A DNA stretch of 64,000 nt from Cruorifilaria tuberocauda (taxonomy: Eukaryota; Nematoda; Chromadorea; Rhabditida; Onchocercidae), in the NCBI GenBank assembly GCA_013365365.1, contig JABVXU010000231.1, positions 1-64,000 of the forward strand, given 5' to 3'. Shown here piece by piece: positions 15,101 through 29,400 of this stretch. The notes under the pieces are model-generated. The model saw only the letters and a list, made by a program, of their open reading frames with translations. It was not told the DNA's origin and did no database searches. Position numbers and translations under genes: made by a program. The first letter of the stretch is position 1, and each line of letters begins with the position of its first letter.

Positions 15101-17629
15101 TCAGTTATTGATTTAACAAAATTATAATTATGATTATATTTATCTCTACTGTTCCGCTGCTAAAATTATCACTACTGCTACTTCAACAATTATGACTTAA
15201 GTAAATTTTAAGTAAAGTTTAATAGTAAGTAAGGTAAGTGAAATAAAGTTAAGTAAAAAACCTAAAAAAAATTAACAAAATTATTATTGTTTCAGTGTCT
15301 AATTCATTAAAACTGATAACATTCTTCTATCTTTTCAATTATCATTTCAGTTTTGCATGAAAAAGTTTTAATTGCATCCTCTCAAAGTTATCCATTGGAA
15401 TATTTGTCTCTTCCACATGGAAGAAAATGATGAATACATATCTGAATATTTTTTAACAAATACTTTCTCATGATAAAAGTTTTTTTTCTTCCAATTGAAA
15501 CTTTTTTCTCTGCTTTCCTCTCCCTCTCTCTCTCTCTTTCTCTTTCACTACTTACCAATGAAATGTTTTGCAAATTTAATTCAGTTCGATAAGATGGGAA
15601 AGGAAATGAATGATTTGGATTGAAGTGGAAGGAGGAAAGAAGAAGGATTATATCGGAGCTAACTTTTTTTCATCCTTGTCATTAAACGTATATTTGAAAA
15701 GAATCCTTTTTAAGTGAAACATTTCATTTTGGTTATTTTCTAGAACAATAAACAATAAGCAATAACCACAATTATTATCGTATTGTTTTATTCACAAAAC
15801 TATTAGCTTTATCGCTAAGAAAAGAATAAATGCTTAAATTACTCTTCATTTATTGAATGATTGTAGAAATTGACTGATTAATTAATCTTTCATTTTATTT
15901 TTTGTCATACTTTTCCAATTCAGTGCTTACACGACTACGATTGATCTATTCATGAATATTGATCTGTTATTGATTGATTAGGAATGATATAATTTTTTTC
16001 AGAAGACTCTAAGAAATAAATTAATAAGTGAACTTTTTGATGTTTCTTTTTCTTTCACTGAAATGTTTCGAATAGAATAAAATGAATTAACAATTTTGAT
16101 CAAAAAAAACATCAATTTTCAATGAATCATCACTCAAATTTCTTTCAATTCCTCCTCCTTTACAATTCATTTCAGTTCAATTCGATCATAGAAAGTTTCA
16201 ATTATCACTCACTGATATCAATATATCATATCACTTCACTTTCTCATTTATTTCAGATAATTTAACTGCACTGTTTATATTGGTGATATTACTCGAATTT
16301 ATATTTATCAAACTATTCACATACTTTATCAATTTTCGACCTTGTAATTTTGTTAGGACATAAATATTAGTGAAGAAGAGTTTCCTGAAGCTTAAATCAA
16401 TCAATCCTGAAATTACACATTCTCCAGTTATCTTTTCTTGAATATGAATTGAAATATGAGTTAGAATAATTTGTAAATTTTTTGAATTTATAGGTAGATC
16501 ACAAATATCCCTTCAATGAAAAATTGAAATAATTTTCGTAAGATTAACTGTATGTTAGAGTTCATTCTTCCGCATATTTAATTATTTTACCTATTCGACC
16601 GATTAATCGACCTTTCCTCACAATGTTTTTTTAATTCAACACTGTAACTTGTTATCTAAGCTATCCTATCTTTTCTCGTACATTTCTTTTTTTCAGTTCC
16701 TTAAAAACTATTGTTATGAGAGAGAAAATGTCAATTGAATTTTTAAAAATAAAAAAATATAAAAATAAAAATTAAATTATATTAGTTTTTTTCTGGTCCG
16801 ATATATGTATAAGTTTTAATTAATATTCAGTTTTGAAATTTTCAAAGAAAGGATAAAGCTGAAATTTACACTGCGAATTGCTTGCGATGCTAATGAATTC
16901 ATCAAAAGCTTTTTTTATTCTCTAATGTGAAGAATGGACGAAGCCTTGAATAATTTCAGTCTTCTTATCCTATTCATTTCACTTCTTGAAATATGCAGTA
17001 TTCATGATTCTTTTAAAATCCGTAGCAACCGAATATCTGAGATTAGTTCGACACGTGAATATTTAAATATCAGGTATCGCTTCACAGATTTGTTACTAAC
17101 AATTGATGTCTGATTGATCCAATTTGTTAAATTTTATCCTGATAGAAATTTAAAAAATCAAAATTTCAAACGAAACATACATTTCTAATACAACAAAAAG
17201 TGTTAGAAACTTTGCTAATAAATTCTTTTTTAATTGAAGTTTAGCAAAATGTAAATCTATTAATAACGGCGATTGTTAATTAATCTTATCAAGTAATTAA
17301 AGCATTAAAATCAATCAATTAATTCTGATATATTTCCAATTAGTGTTATTCGAATTCGAATTTCATTTTTAATCTGAATTTTTTATTCAATTTGAATTTT
17401 TTTTTAAATCTGAAGAGCATTTATTGATATCAAATTTAGTTCCCATAAATTTTCAAACTTGAATAAGCAATGGCTAGAAATGATTCTAAAAGTTTCAGAA
17501 ACTTTCGGACGAGCTTACATCTGACAGAACAACAGATTCTAAAACTTCAAATGGAACCACCAAAGGATTCAAAACAACAGCAATAACTGAGCATAGAAGC
17601 ACTGAAGAAGGATCTAAAACAGAGCCACG
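116..17629 (+). CDS. Ser/Thr/Pro-rich protein of unknown function, multi-exon; possibly the long head of the downstream intermediate filament gene
   Basis: I do not recognise this protein. Exons that stay open and splice in a consistent phase are 116-272, 4808-4987 (alternative first exon), 6627-6803, 7914-8069, 9116-9190, 9417-9509, 9806-10180, 10527-10607, 10688-10771, 13901-13966 and 17499-17629. Every internal junction is phase 0; the last exon ends in phase 2 at cg|gtaagt. The product is hydrophilic and low in complexity: Thr runs (TTETTITTTT), a Pro/Ser stretch (RPRTSSVPSLSSPITP is the local flavour), KPGVVSALAQQFE, and a 125-residue exon with a YDTKHFPPATITPP segment. No signal peptide, membrane span or enzyme motif is visible. 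The donor after 10607 (gttcgt) is weak. The 116-272 exon opens in phase 2, so with that exon the gene starts left of the window. It may be a separate scaffold protein or a 5' extension of the filament gene at 26408. Coding status is fairly sure; function is not. Confidence 0.6.
1551..1688. repeat. Minisatellite, four diverged units of about 35 bases
   Basis: The core gacgtacgtgagcag followed by gtatcaatgatgaatta recurs four times with point changes (gacgtgtatgaacag, ggcgtacgtcagcag). It lies in an intron or upstream flank of the first gene. Confidence 0.8.
4808..4987 (+). CDS. Alternative first exon with its own ATG, Thr-rich
   Basis: This exon starts with ATG (MCLCLSKTADRISHAVQKKF, then a run of Asn/Thr and a basic KSKKRRNNK end) and reaches an acg|gtgaat donor in phase 0. 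It can splice straight into the exon at 6627, as can the exon at 116-272. Both candidate 5' exons contain a similar Thr-rich block (TTITTTT), so they look like alternatives rather than consecutive pieces. The ACT/CTA trinucleotide run at about 4876-4924 encodes the Thr tract. The two Cys at positions 2 and 4 could be lipidation sites, but this is a guess. No polypyrimidine acceptor lies immediately upstream, which suggests a promoter here rather than an internal exon. Confidence 0.45.
5729..5753. repeat. (TTAA)n microsatellite
   Basis: Six near-perfect copies of aatt/ttaa in an intron. Confidence 0.85.
10772..17498. other. Long introns of the Ser/Thr-rich gene
   Basis: Only the 66-base exon 13901-13966 is supported here. 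The rest is AT-rich intron with a CT tract at 12151-12187 and another at 15517-15545. I see no gene on either strand. Confidence 0.6.
12151..12187. repeat. (CT)n microsatellite
   Basis: CT dinucleotide run with two ccc interruptions, intronic. Confidence 0.85.
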
Positions 17630-19828
17630 GTAAGTTTTTAGATAACTTTTCAATTTTTATGCCTTAATGGATGGTAAAAATTAGGTAGAACAATTAGGAA
17701 AGTGGAAAACTATTAGAGTCATAGCTAAAAAAATAATTGGATGAATATCTGAAATGAAATAATTTGGGAGGAATGTCTGTGAGAAGCAAACAGTATGTCA
17801 TGAGCTTTCCTAAAATTAAGTTTAGAAAATTAAAATGAATTATGATAAAGCAAGCTAATAATTAACACAGTGAATATTCAAAACTTTGATTTCCTTCACT
17901 TTCTATTTTCTATTTTTGAGTTTTAAATTTTGCTTAAATAGTTAACGCCACTTTTAAATGTATCTAACTCCTAAAATAATCAAATATCTCTTGAAAAGTA
18001 CAGGCTATAATGGGGAAATAACGTCATAATAAAAGTAACGCTATTAAAAACAAAAAGTTACGGGAGATAATGAAATAAGAGGAACAGCGTTAACAACAAA
18101 AGGAAGATAAAAGTAATGAAACAACATCGGTGACCTTACCAGTAACAATAATAATAATAGTAGCAATATTAATTAAAACTACAATTACAATTATAATCGC
18201 AGTAACATTGATAATGAAAAATAAGTAGCAATGATAACACATTTAATGATTATCATTTAGTAACTATAAATTGCAAATTATAGAGAAAAGTTAATTAACA
18301 TTACCTGTTTATTCTATTTTTTCAGTATTTTTGTGGGAGGAAAAAAACTGAGAGAAAGTAATAGTAAAGATAAAATAGAAACGAATATGAATATGATTTC
18401 GAAAACTTTTTTTTCTTTGCTAAAATAATTTTGAAATGAGAAATGATAGGTTTAATCATGCAATGATTGCTGAATGCTATCGGAGAGAAATCAGTAAATC
18501 TTGACATATTTCAATATTCAAACATGAAAACATTTAAGATGCTGCAAAAGCAAAATCACAAAAAGAACGATTGAATTTGCTTTGTGTTTATTTTGCTCTT
18601 CAATTTTAAATTGTTGAATTTCACGATTTTGCCGATATCATACAAAAGATTATATTTAAAAACGAAAAAAGTAGGAAAAATAAGAAACAAAAATAAAATT
18701 CGAAATTTTCCGTTTTTAAATTTGTGGTAATTCTTTGTAATTTTAGTAATTTTAATAATCTATTAGTAATTTTATCAGTAATTTTTAATAGTAATTTGTA
18801 GTAACTTTGTAATAAAATTTAGTTTTAGATTATAAAATTTTTAGCTTCATTTTTCCTTTACATTACAACTGAATGTTATAAAAATTTTTTTTAAGCGATA
18901 TAATTTTAAATTACCTTTTCATCTTTTTTTATACGATTAAATAACCGTATCTAAGGAAATAGTGCATACATTTGCCTATTTCTTTTACTTTTTTCTAATA
19001 CTTTTCATCAGAACTTAGCAATCAGTTTTTAAGTGTTTAATTCTGCTAGCAAAAACTCTTTTAAGCCTTTTTTAACAAAAGCACTGAGATTTACTTTGTA
19101 CCTGAACACGGTCGAATAAAAACAATCAAGCTCTAAGAAATGGGAGAGAAAGGAAAAGGTTGAATAGCTATCAGCAATCGTCTCGTTCTAAAGTTATTTC
19201 GAACTTGAAGAATAAGTACTTATGTCAACGGATTGTTTTCTTTTGATAAACTTTAATGCCAAATACCGGTTTCGAACTTTGTTACGGTAAAGCATACTTA
19301 AGTCTGCAAAAATTCTATGCTTTTGATATTTCACTTGACAATATATTTATTCGAATTTATTCTATCATGCTGTACCCATATTACGATCCAGGATGAATTT
19401 TCTCGAATTTAACTTTCTCGAACTTGCTGTACTGCACAGTACACTATACTCCAATAACATATTTATACTCAATATCATACCATACTTTGAGTGCTTAGTT
19501 TAAATGAATTAAGTAAATATGCATATTTGTTCAAATTGTCGCATTGTAGAATTTGAATGCATTACTTACTACAATTGACAGAAGCATACTGTACACAGTC
19601 AGAGTAGCATAAATGAATAACGATGAATTCTAAAATGTACCAAATCATGTTAAATCATTATGCCGTATATCAGATTCTACGAAGTTACAGTATAGCAGGA
19701 TAACAGTGCATACTGTGAATTCCATCTTACTGTATGCAATGAATTGTCATTCATGATTTTCGCGATATTATTTAAATATTCCTATATTTTATAATTTTTT
19801 CATCAGCTTAATGCTCTTTCTATTTTTC

Positions 19829-19863
19829 CCCTTTCTTTCTCTTTCTCTCTCTCTCTCTCTCTT
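19829..19863. repeat. (CT)n microsatellite
   Basis: Pyrimidine tract that becomes pure CT toward its end. Confidence 0.8.
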
Positions 19864-22800
19864 TTGTTTATCTAATCGTGTTTTCAAGAGAAATTTTGGA
19901 AATATTTACTGCATTTCTTAGCTAATATTTATCTAAATTTTGCTAGCTTATTACAATTTTCTTAGATTCTTGAATTCATTTACGATTTCTTCAAAGTGTT
20001 CATTCATATTATTTGTCAGCAAATAATATGAATGATTTCCCTCTTTCATTTCTCTCTTTCACTCTCTTCCCTCTCCCCACGTTTCAATCTTTAATGTGTG
20101 ATATTTTTTGCATCCGTGATTCTCTGAGTTCAATCTTTTCATATCTCTTGTCTCTTGTTTGCTATCAAAAGTATTACATAACATCTCACATGAGGAAGCT
20201 TCTTACAAAAATGAATCATTTCTTACTTGAAATGTTCTATTTCAAATGTTTTGCTTATGTAAAAGTGCACAGTAAGCTTTGAAATTTGCAAAGAACTTTG
20301 GAATTTACGATGAAATTTACAATTGTGCATCGTTCCTATTGGAAAACTAAATGTGACTTTTTAACAAAGACTATCAGATCTGATTATCACTTCCCAATCT
20401 CTACAAGGATATCTGATAAATTAAAAGTGATTTTCCACTTTTAGAGAATAGCGCGATTCACTAAATTTACATTTTTATTAATTTTTTAACAAATGATAAT
20501 TTCTTTGTCGCATGATCTATTTGCATTGATTACCACTCATTACTTTTAGCTAAAAGAAATAAATAAGTTTACTGTATTACAAAAGTAGAATAAATATTGT
20601 TGCTCCATGCATTATCAAGCATCACTTGATCAGATATAACATCATATTAATATTATCAATATTAGATCAGTGATTATCAGTAATGTAATATAAAACGGAT
20701 CCTGTTAATACTAAACCATTTAATTGCCATAATTTTAGAATAATTATATGAATCTAATATTATCGAAATGATGATAATGATAGACAAAGCAAAAGATCGC
20801 TAACTTTTTACATTCGTTCAGTATCTGTTTTTAATCCAATTTTTTCTGGTAATGGTAGATTTCTTCCGGAATAATTAAATAGATTTGAAGGGCATTATAA
20901 AAAAAGAAATCAAAATCAAAAATTAGCGTTAATTAATATCAATTAGTTTTTCAACTTGCTTTTATCGATGTTAGTTTATTTCAATTAATTCAATTAGAGA
21001 TTAGAATAAATCAAATATTAATTTAAATAAACTTATTCAATTGATATATCTCAAATGGCGAATTTGTATTGTTTCGCTCGTTTAATTTTTAATTTGATTC
21101 AACCAATCTAATCGCTGAGCTTTAATTTTGTTTCTAAGTCAATTAGAAACCAAAAAACTTTCAGATCAAAATTTCAGATAAATAAAAATAGAACTAGTAA
21201 AGTTATATGAATAAACAAGTTTTCCATATCAGATCATTCTCAGTTTTCTCTCCATATATGGTATTTTTAATTAATCGATTTTATTAACATTCGTACAAAA
21301 AAGTACTTTTTTCACTTTCTTGATATTTGCACAGCTGACTTTCCATAGACAGTTTCCCTTTTAGCTTGCTTTATCATTACAGTTATTCTCATTATCATTA
21401 TCATCATTGCAATTGTAATTGTTGTTAGCAATATCATTATTCATATTTCACATATAGCATTATTAACAGCCATTTCATCAATTGATCCATTATTGATCTA
21501 TTTTGATTTATTAGTAACAGTCATTAAAACAAATTGAACTCAATAATGCTAAAAGTAAAACATCTGCTTAGGTTCAATTTAAATAATACTATGCTATATT
21601 TAAGTGATTTCTTATAAATAATAAACAATCTAATTTATGTTAAAGTGATGATAAGTAATATTGATATCTCATATTTTGTATTTATTTCTTGTCTTTTCAA
21701 TTCCTCACTGGTAATTCCAGGTACCATTACACATTCATATTCCGTATTCCTTGGTAAATGTGTTTTCAAGAGTATTTCAATATCCATAAAGGATACATCC
21801 AATCCATCCGTAATGTTGTCACTTTTGCAATAAAATAATTTATCCTTATATCTCCTTCATAATATCAAGTACCACAATAATTTCAACATTGTGGAAATTT
21901 GTGATTGAAATGAAAGTAAAAAATGTTATGTGTAGATGTAAGCAACAATGAATAGCTATCATTAACTGATAAATAAATTAAATTTTTTTTATCAAATTTT
22001 ATTTTTCGCAATTTATGAATAATTTCTTTTTTAGTATCGTTTTACCGGAAAAATTATTTAAGGAATTTAGAAAATTAAATTTTGTGCAATTTAATATTTA
22101 GCAATTTATCGTAATATATGAAAAACTGGAAAAATGTGCAAAAATGGGAAAGCAGTGAAGAAAAACTATTTGGTATAAATCAGAACGATAAGATGAATCG
22201 TACAAATATTCACTGGTGAAGGGACAAACGACTCGGGGATGCGGGAGAACAGGAGAGGGAGGGAGGGAACTGTAAAGTGTACAATAAATTCAGAAAAAAT
22301 GTAATATTTTTCTTTTGCTATTCCTTCTAGTGTCGGAATTTGAAATTGAAAAGTGATTTCGATTGTTAGCTTCTCCAGATGTTAACTTCCCTTAACTTCT
22401 TCGTCTTCCTTTGCCAATAACTTTTTAACATTTTCCAATTTTTAGGTTAAAATTGATTATTTGAAAGTGAAATTTTGTGAAAAATTATTAGATTGATTAA
22501 AATTTTTGTAAGAGATTGTAAGGTTTCTATAATAATAAACTTATAAGAATGTAATTGAATTGTGCAATTATGTATAGTTAGAAATTTATTTTAAAAATTT
22601 ATTGTCGTAAAATAATAGCTAAAACTCTAATATTTTAATAAATCCTACAGAAATACCAGTTTTTGAATTATTAAAATTTCAATTTTATCGATCCCAATTA
22701 CCAAAACCATTATTTGTTTGGTTGAATTTAGCTGGTTTCTTGAATAGCGATGCTCATCAATCGGATTACTCTAGCATGACTGAATCCGGTTGTTTAATTA

Positions 22801-23462
22801 TCGGATTTCTCGATTGCTGCTTTCCTTCCATTCATGATATATTATGATATGATATATGAGATAACAACTGCACATTTCATTCCATCATTTTTCTGTTTGT
22901 TTAATTCATTCATCTGTTATTCGATTCATTTTATTATCTTTCATTTTGTCTTTATTTACTTCTTTCAGTGGTTTAGATCGTTTTTTAATTACTGATATTG
23001 ATTATTGATTATCAAATTTAGTTTTGATAGGAATATAGCAAAGGATAGAAAGATATATCTGATTGAATGTTGGATGAAAAGGAGAAATGATTTCGTTAGA
23101 ATATAACTGGCCGTAAAATAGCTGGGGAAGAAATCGATGAAATATAATTCTAGAATTTAATTAATTTTCGATTTGGTAGAAATGAAAATTGAAAAGAACG
23201 AATGAATTGTGGAAATGATAAGAGAATGATAACTAATCACTTTCCCTCTGCAAATCTCCAAATCGAACCTTTCCTTATCATATGCTCATTTTCTCGCTTT
23301 CTGCATTCTCACAAAGAATTTGTCAAATTAGCTAAAACTGATTTCAAATTTTGGAATGAAAAATGAAACAAAGTAAGTTACCAAATTACTGAATAAAAAA
23401 CTCGTCTTTCATCCGTTTTTCCATCTTTACTGCTTATTCAGGAATTACTGAATTTTGAATAA

Positions 23463-23620
23463 GAGAGAGAGAGAGAGAGAGAGAAAAGAAAGGAAGAGAG
23501 ATAATTCAAAGGTATTTTGAAAAATTTTTTGCTTTTTAATGTAAGTTTATCATTCCAGCGATAAAAATTTTATTTAGCTTCTCTTTTTTATTTTAGAGGA
23601 AAAAGAGTAAGCTAAGTGAC

Positions 23621-23655
<35 letters not shown>

Positions 23656-23797
23656 ATCAAAAAAAGACAATGGACTAATTTTGTGAGGAAAAATTTGTCT
23701 TATATAATTGAATTAAAAATGTAATTAAATTTTGGAAAGAGAAACATTAACAGCGACATGGGAAGAAGGGAGTAGAGGAGAGAGAGAGAGAGAGAGA
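23463..23797. repeat. Cluster of three (GA)n tracts
   Basis: Pure GA tracts at about 23463-23484, 23625-23652 and 23774-23797, all with purines on the plus strand, lie within 335 bases, some 2.6 kb before the first filament exon. Confidence 0.85.
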
Positions 23798-26403
23798 AAG
23801 AGAGAAAGAATAAAAACAGTCTATCCTAATTTACTTAGACTTTGTTTCACTTTTTCCATTTGAAATTTCAACAACGTTCCCTTTCATTTCTTTCCATTCT
23901 GTTTTCAAATTAATGAACCGGTTTTGAAAATACCCAGACAAATACTCTCAAACCAAATTCAATCATAAAACTGTCATATAAACAAAAAAAACGGACAAAC
24001 AGGTACACACCCATTCATATTTATTAAAATATGTTTGATTTATTTTTTGATAATATTTAAATTAAATTTTGAATTGTTGCATTTTAAAAGTATTCTGATA
24101 GAGTGGGACAGCCGGTTTTTCATCTGTTTTTAGATATATCTGACTTTAAGCATCTTGAAATTGGCTTCAGAAACCAGTTTGTATGTAAGTATCTGTTTAT
24201 ATAATGATCGTTTGATATTCTTCTGAATCAGTTATCCGAAATAGAACTGAATTGATCATCCGATCGATTACTCAAATGATTTGATTAATCAAACGTATCA
24301 TTCCTATTCTTATTCATGCTTTTTCCTGCTCACTTTTTTTTAAATTAGGAAGTGGACAGAATTTTCCTCCCTTTTAATGTTAGGCTTTATTTATAGCGAG
24401 CTATTTCGCATCTCCGGATTTCCAGAAAATTAATAAATTTCCAGAAATATTGGAAGATCAGAAAAACAGTTCAAAAATTTTTGAAACAATGAAATAATAG
24501 CTTGCTGAATATTCAACAATATCGTTTATAATTAAAATAATTAATTATGATAATCCTAAAAATATCACCATATTATCCGGTAGTATCCGGAAATTTCCCA
24601 TATCATTTGTTTACTAACTTTTGCGTTCGATTAACAGAAAGGTACTGAAAATTACTGAAGAGCATTTATTAGAGAAAATATATATAATAGAATGGTAAAT
24701 GGAAATAATTGATGAATTCAGTTTCAATTCATTTCATATAAATCCACAAATTCTTCTTCCTAACAAGCATTTTCTCTCTTCCGCACTTTCCTCCCTCCTC
24801 ATTTCTTGCAATATTTCCTTTCATCGATAAAGCATACGTTTAACGATTAAATATTTCTTAAAATATATCTCCTATTCTAACCTTTTTTGCTTTTTATTGA
24901 TCTATTCCCTATGTATGTCTAATTTCTTTCAAAATGAAAAATTTTATAAAAATTCCTTTAAAAAGTAATAAATTAAACTGAAGTGATAATCAATTAGATT
25001 ATTAAAAGAGGTAAGTTAGAGGTAAAAGTGCACAATTAATTAGTTAATGGAATGAATCATTGAAATAGATCCTATAAGAAATGGCTATGAATGAATAAAT
25101 GAAATTTATTATTTCTGAAATGACAAATTTATTTCCTTTCATTTTTTCATTTCAATAAAACGATTCATTTCTCCTTCTTCTCCCATCTCTTCCTGACTTT
25201 TCCATGACTACTTTTTAATTTTTATTTCATTGTAAAAGTTGTTTACATGCAATTGTCCTTGTTTACACTCCACATCATATGATTACCATCTTTAGAAAAC
25301 TTGATAAGTTGTTATCTTCCATCTTTCATCTTTCTTCAGTTTTTTTATTCATTAATGTATGCAAATATATCCAATATATACAATATTCATTTCATGCATC
25401 AAACTAAAGAATTAAACTTTTTTTTAAATTGCTTCATGAAATAATTTTAATTAAAAGCCAATTATAATGATAAGGTCAAGTGGATACTCTGATAGGTAGA
25501 TATTGAATGAGAATGAAATGTTTTAATATCACCTTTTAAAGTTTATATTTATAATGTTCGTTTTTCTGCTGACCTCTCCCTCCCACCAGCTTTTAAGAAA
25601 TGAGGCAGAGAGAAATGCCGGGAGAGTGGAATAAAGTTGGAGGTGTTAAGAGATTCTATTGGTTATATAATCTATGTTTATTTTAAATTTTTTATTTTAA
25701 ATGGATAATATGAGAGAAATCTTAGGATGCATGTGCATGGACAGATGAAATAGAATGAAAAAATTTGGTTATTTAAGCAAATTAAGATAAGCTTAGCGAA
25801 AAAAAATCAAATTAATGAGAAAAATCAGGTAAGTCAGTAAGAAAAATCAGATAGGTTAGTGAGAAAGAAATCAGGTAAGTTACCAACAAGTTTCGCCGTA
25901 CGCTTTCTTAAGTGTTTATTTTAATATTGGCTAGTGATGGAAACATGCAGATACTATTTCATGCAGCCATATCGATTGCGCAATAAAAGTGTAATTCATT
26001 TTAGCATAATTTTAGTAGTTTGTCTTACTTTAATTTACAAATTTATTTAAATAACATTCCACCACCATCGGTTACTTTGATATGTGGGTTATATCATTGT
26101 TTAATCGTATTTAAGATCAACCTATAAAGCATACATGTATGATGACGTAGGAGAAGCACTTTAAAAAGTAACATTACGTATTTGACGTAAAAAATTTTGA
26201 TATGCAATTGTAGTAAATTTTGATAAGCATTAAATTTTAGCACAATAAACTTCACATAATTTTGAAGAAATTGAATGACTATAATAAATTTCATTTCATT
26301 GAACAACTATCGTTATTATTGATCGATTAACGATTATCATATTAATTAAAATTCATTTAATATTTTGCAAATCACTTTGAAAATAAATATTTATTTTTTT
26401 CAG

Positions 26404-29400
26404 GAATATGGAAGAAAATTCGGTTTCGGATTATAGGAGTACGATTTCCGCTCGACCAGCTTTCAGCCGGGCTGTTGGACCGATTTCCAGTCCATCTTAC
26501 AGTATAACAACGGGTAAGTTTCATTTTAATTTATCAATCAATTTACAAGTTTATTTTAAATTTTATCATCCGAAATCTTTTCGTCTTATTTTGTAATCCT
26601 TGAATTCAAGCTATACAATTATATCTTCAGTAATACAGAAATAATCCCGCTGGTTCTATGATTACGATTATGATTATGATCATGATTATGTTTTATGAAG
26701 CACTTTTAAATATCTCAGTTATTTTTCACGTAATATCTAAGTGAGAATAGGAAATTCCGATTAAAATTTCGCAACGTCGTGCTAGTAAATAAATTTCGAA
26801 ATTGTTTATTATATGCAATTTGCAGCATCCGGTGGTCGAATCCTGAAAACCGTAACAGAAATTGGATCATCCTCCCTGCACAGCAGCGGTATGTCGCCGT
26901 TTGGGCAAAATGCTGCGTCAGCGATTCGTGACACACGTGAACGAGAAAAGAAGGAAATGAGCGATTTGAACGACCGTCTTGCTTCCTACATCGAAAAGGT
27001 ATTTTCGATCCTTCAACAAGCATCCTGGAACAAGTGTAAATAAATAAACTTAAAAAGAAGCTTGATAAATTGGCTAATAAATAAATGATTATGCAAAAAT
27101 AAACAAGCAAGCGATGAAATATAAGCAAGAAGTTTTCTTCAGGTACGCTTTCTTGAAGCACAGAATCGTAAATTAGCCGCCGATCTGAATTCATTACGTG
27201 GCCGTTGGGGTAAAGATTCTACAAGTGTTCGTGCAATGTATGAAAGCGAACTACAGGTATGGCATTTTAAGTCTAACTTAAAATTTCACTTCATTTTTTT
27301 CTTGAAAAAAATTACTTTTTTGAAATAACATTTCAATATTGTCGAAAAAAATCTTTACAATATTCAATTTCGTTTTCTAATTCCTGAAATTTGAATACTA
27401 AAAATGTAAGATATAATTTTTTTAAATAGTATCAAACAAAAGAAATTTGTAAACTACTGATAACGTTACTTACCTAATGAAACTGATAGCTTTGATGGCA
27501 ACTATGTCAGCATTTTTCCATTATTTGTCAAATCAATTCTTCCAAAATGATTTATCTTTTTTTTTGATCAATTTTGGATCACTTATCACTTTATCATTTA
27601 TTTCACTCTGTTAGGAAGCGCGAAAAATAATAAACGATACGAACGGCGAACGCGAAGATTTGGAAAAACGAATTCGAAAACTGATGGATGATTTAATGGA
27701 CTATAGAAAACGGTAATGTAACAGTAATTATTTCTTTCATGTGCACATTTTGAACATAAATACAAAAATTTCAACCATTTCGTTTTTCAGAAAAAAAACT
27801 TTTTTCTTAATTTGCAGATATGATGATGCACTTCGAGCCCATCAGGCTGACCGGGAATTCATTGATGAGTTGTTGGTAAGTTCCGGATTTCTGGTTTAAT
27901 TTTGATGATAATTATGATTAAGGCTTATCAATCCCTTCCATTCATTTTCTGTAAACGTTATCAGTCCTATCAGTTGGGATATTTGCTCAATTTGTCAAAT
28001 ATTTCAACATTTGACAAAAATAAACGAAATAAAATGTGAAATGATGAGAAGAAAGTATTGCGAAAGATTGGTTAATTATTTATTATCATTAAATTTTATT
28101 TTTACATAATCATTCTAATTTACTGCTTCGCTTCAATTGCTAGTAATTGTTATCATCTAATTTCATTTCTTAATAATGATCATCAGTAATTATTATCACT
28201 GATTGCTATTTGATTATTACTTCTAAAAAGTAACAATTATAGGCAAAGTTAGCCAGTTTGGAATCCGAAATTAATCTTTTACGACGTCGAGTGAGTAGTT
28301 TGGAAGAAGAAGTAAGCCGTATTAAAAGAGATAACTTATATTTTGTCAATGAACTCAACAAGGCGAGATCGGTTAGTTAACTTCCGATTGCATCTAAAGG
28401 TATTTGTTATTTGAATACTTTTGAACTTTGACTTAAATTCCTGCTTTTCCTTCAAATTTCAATTATATTGATCTGACATTGTGAGTTTTGATAATGAGAA
28501 AGAATTAAATAAATAGCAAATTTTTTCCTTCTTAGCGATACTGAATAACTTTCATTGATTCTTAATTTCAGTAAATATTTGGTTAATAATTTAACTCTTT
28601 CTGGTTACCGGTGAATGCTCGAAAATTGCTAGTTGAGAAATAATCGGACAGATTCGCTGTTGATGCTTCCCAAGTTTAAGGTATGAATTTTATTTTTTTT
28701 TAGGATCTGGATCAGGAAACGCTCAATCGGATTGATTTTCAAAATCAGCTTCAAACACTATTAGAAGAGATTGATTTCATGCGTCGTGTACAAGATCAGG
28801 AAATTAATGAATTGCAAGCAATCGCTGCACGTGACACAACACCGGAAAATCGTGAATATTTCAAAAATGAGCTTTCATCAGCAATTCGTGATATTCGTGC
28901 TGAGTATGATCAAGTATGATTCTTCCTCTTCATACTCTTGAAATTTTAATAAGCAATCGATTTAGTTTCACCTAAATATGAAATGATTTAATTGAAATCA
29001 TTGTTCTAATAGATATGCAATATGAATCGAACAGATATGGAATCATGGTATAAATTAAAAGTGCAAGAAATTCAAACACAATCAACGAGACAAAATTTGG
29101 AGCAAGGTTATGCAAAGGAGGAGGTGAAGAGACTTCGTGTGCAACTTTCCGAGCTGCGTGGAAAACTAGCCGATCTTGAAGGACGTGTAAGTATCAGGTT
29201 TTTTTCTTGAAGTTAATAACAATCTTTTGCTAACATTCGATCTTTATTCTTTCTTTCGTCTGGCAATTAAAGGAAGGAAAAAGTTTGATGGATTGGAGAG
29301 GATGAAAAAAACGGAGATTTAATTGCTTCGTGTTAATTTTCACCCTTTTTTATGATTTAGAGCAATTCCGAAAATTTAAAAAAGCGGAAATGAGCTTGAT

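Larger units (their letters stand above)
17630..26403. other. 8.8 kb interval between the Ser/Thr-rich exons and the filament gene
   Basis: This is either an intergenic region or one long intron. It contains a CT tract (about 19829-19863) and three separate (GA)n tracts within 23463-23797. No convincing exon was found; an acceptor at about 18325 opens a phase-2-compatible frame, but no coding signature or clear donor follows. Confidence 0.55.

Noticed and set aside
18326..18440. Frame open after a ttttttcag acceptor in the phase needed after 17629
   Set aside because: Composition looks like random AT-rich sequence, with no clear donor before the stop. The filament exon at 26404 is a better partner.
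26715..27194. 159-codon minus-strand frame across filament exons 2 and 3
   Set aside because: Antisense shadow of conserved coiled-coil coding exons; no independent support.
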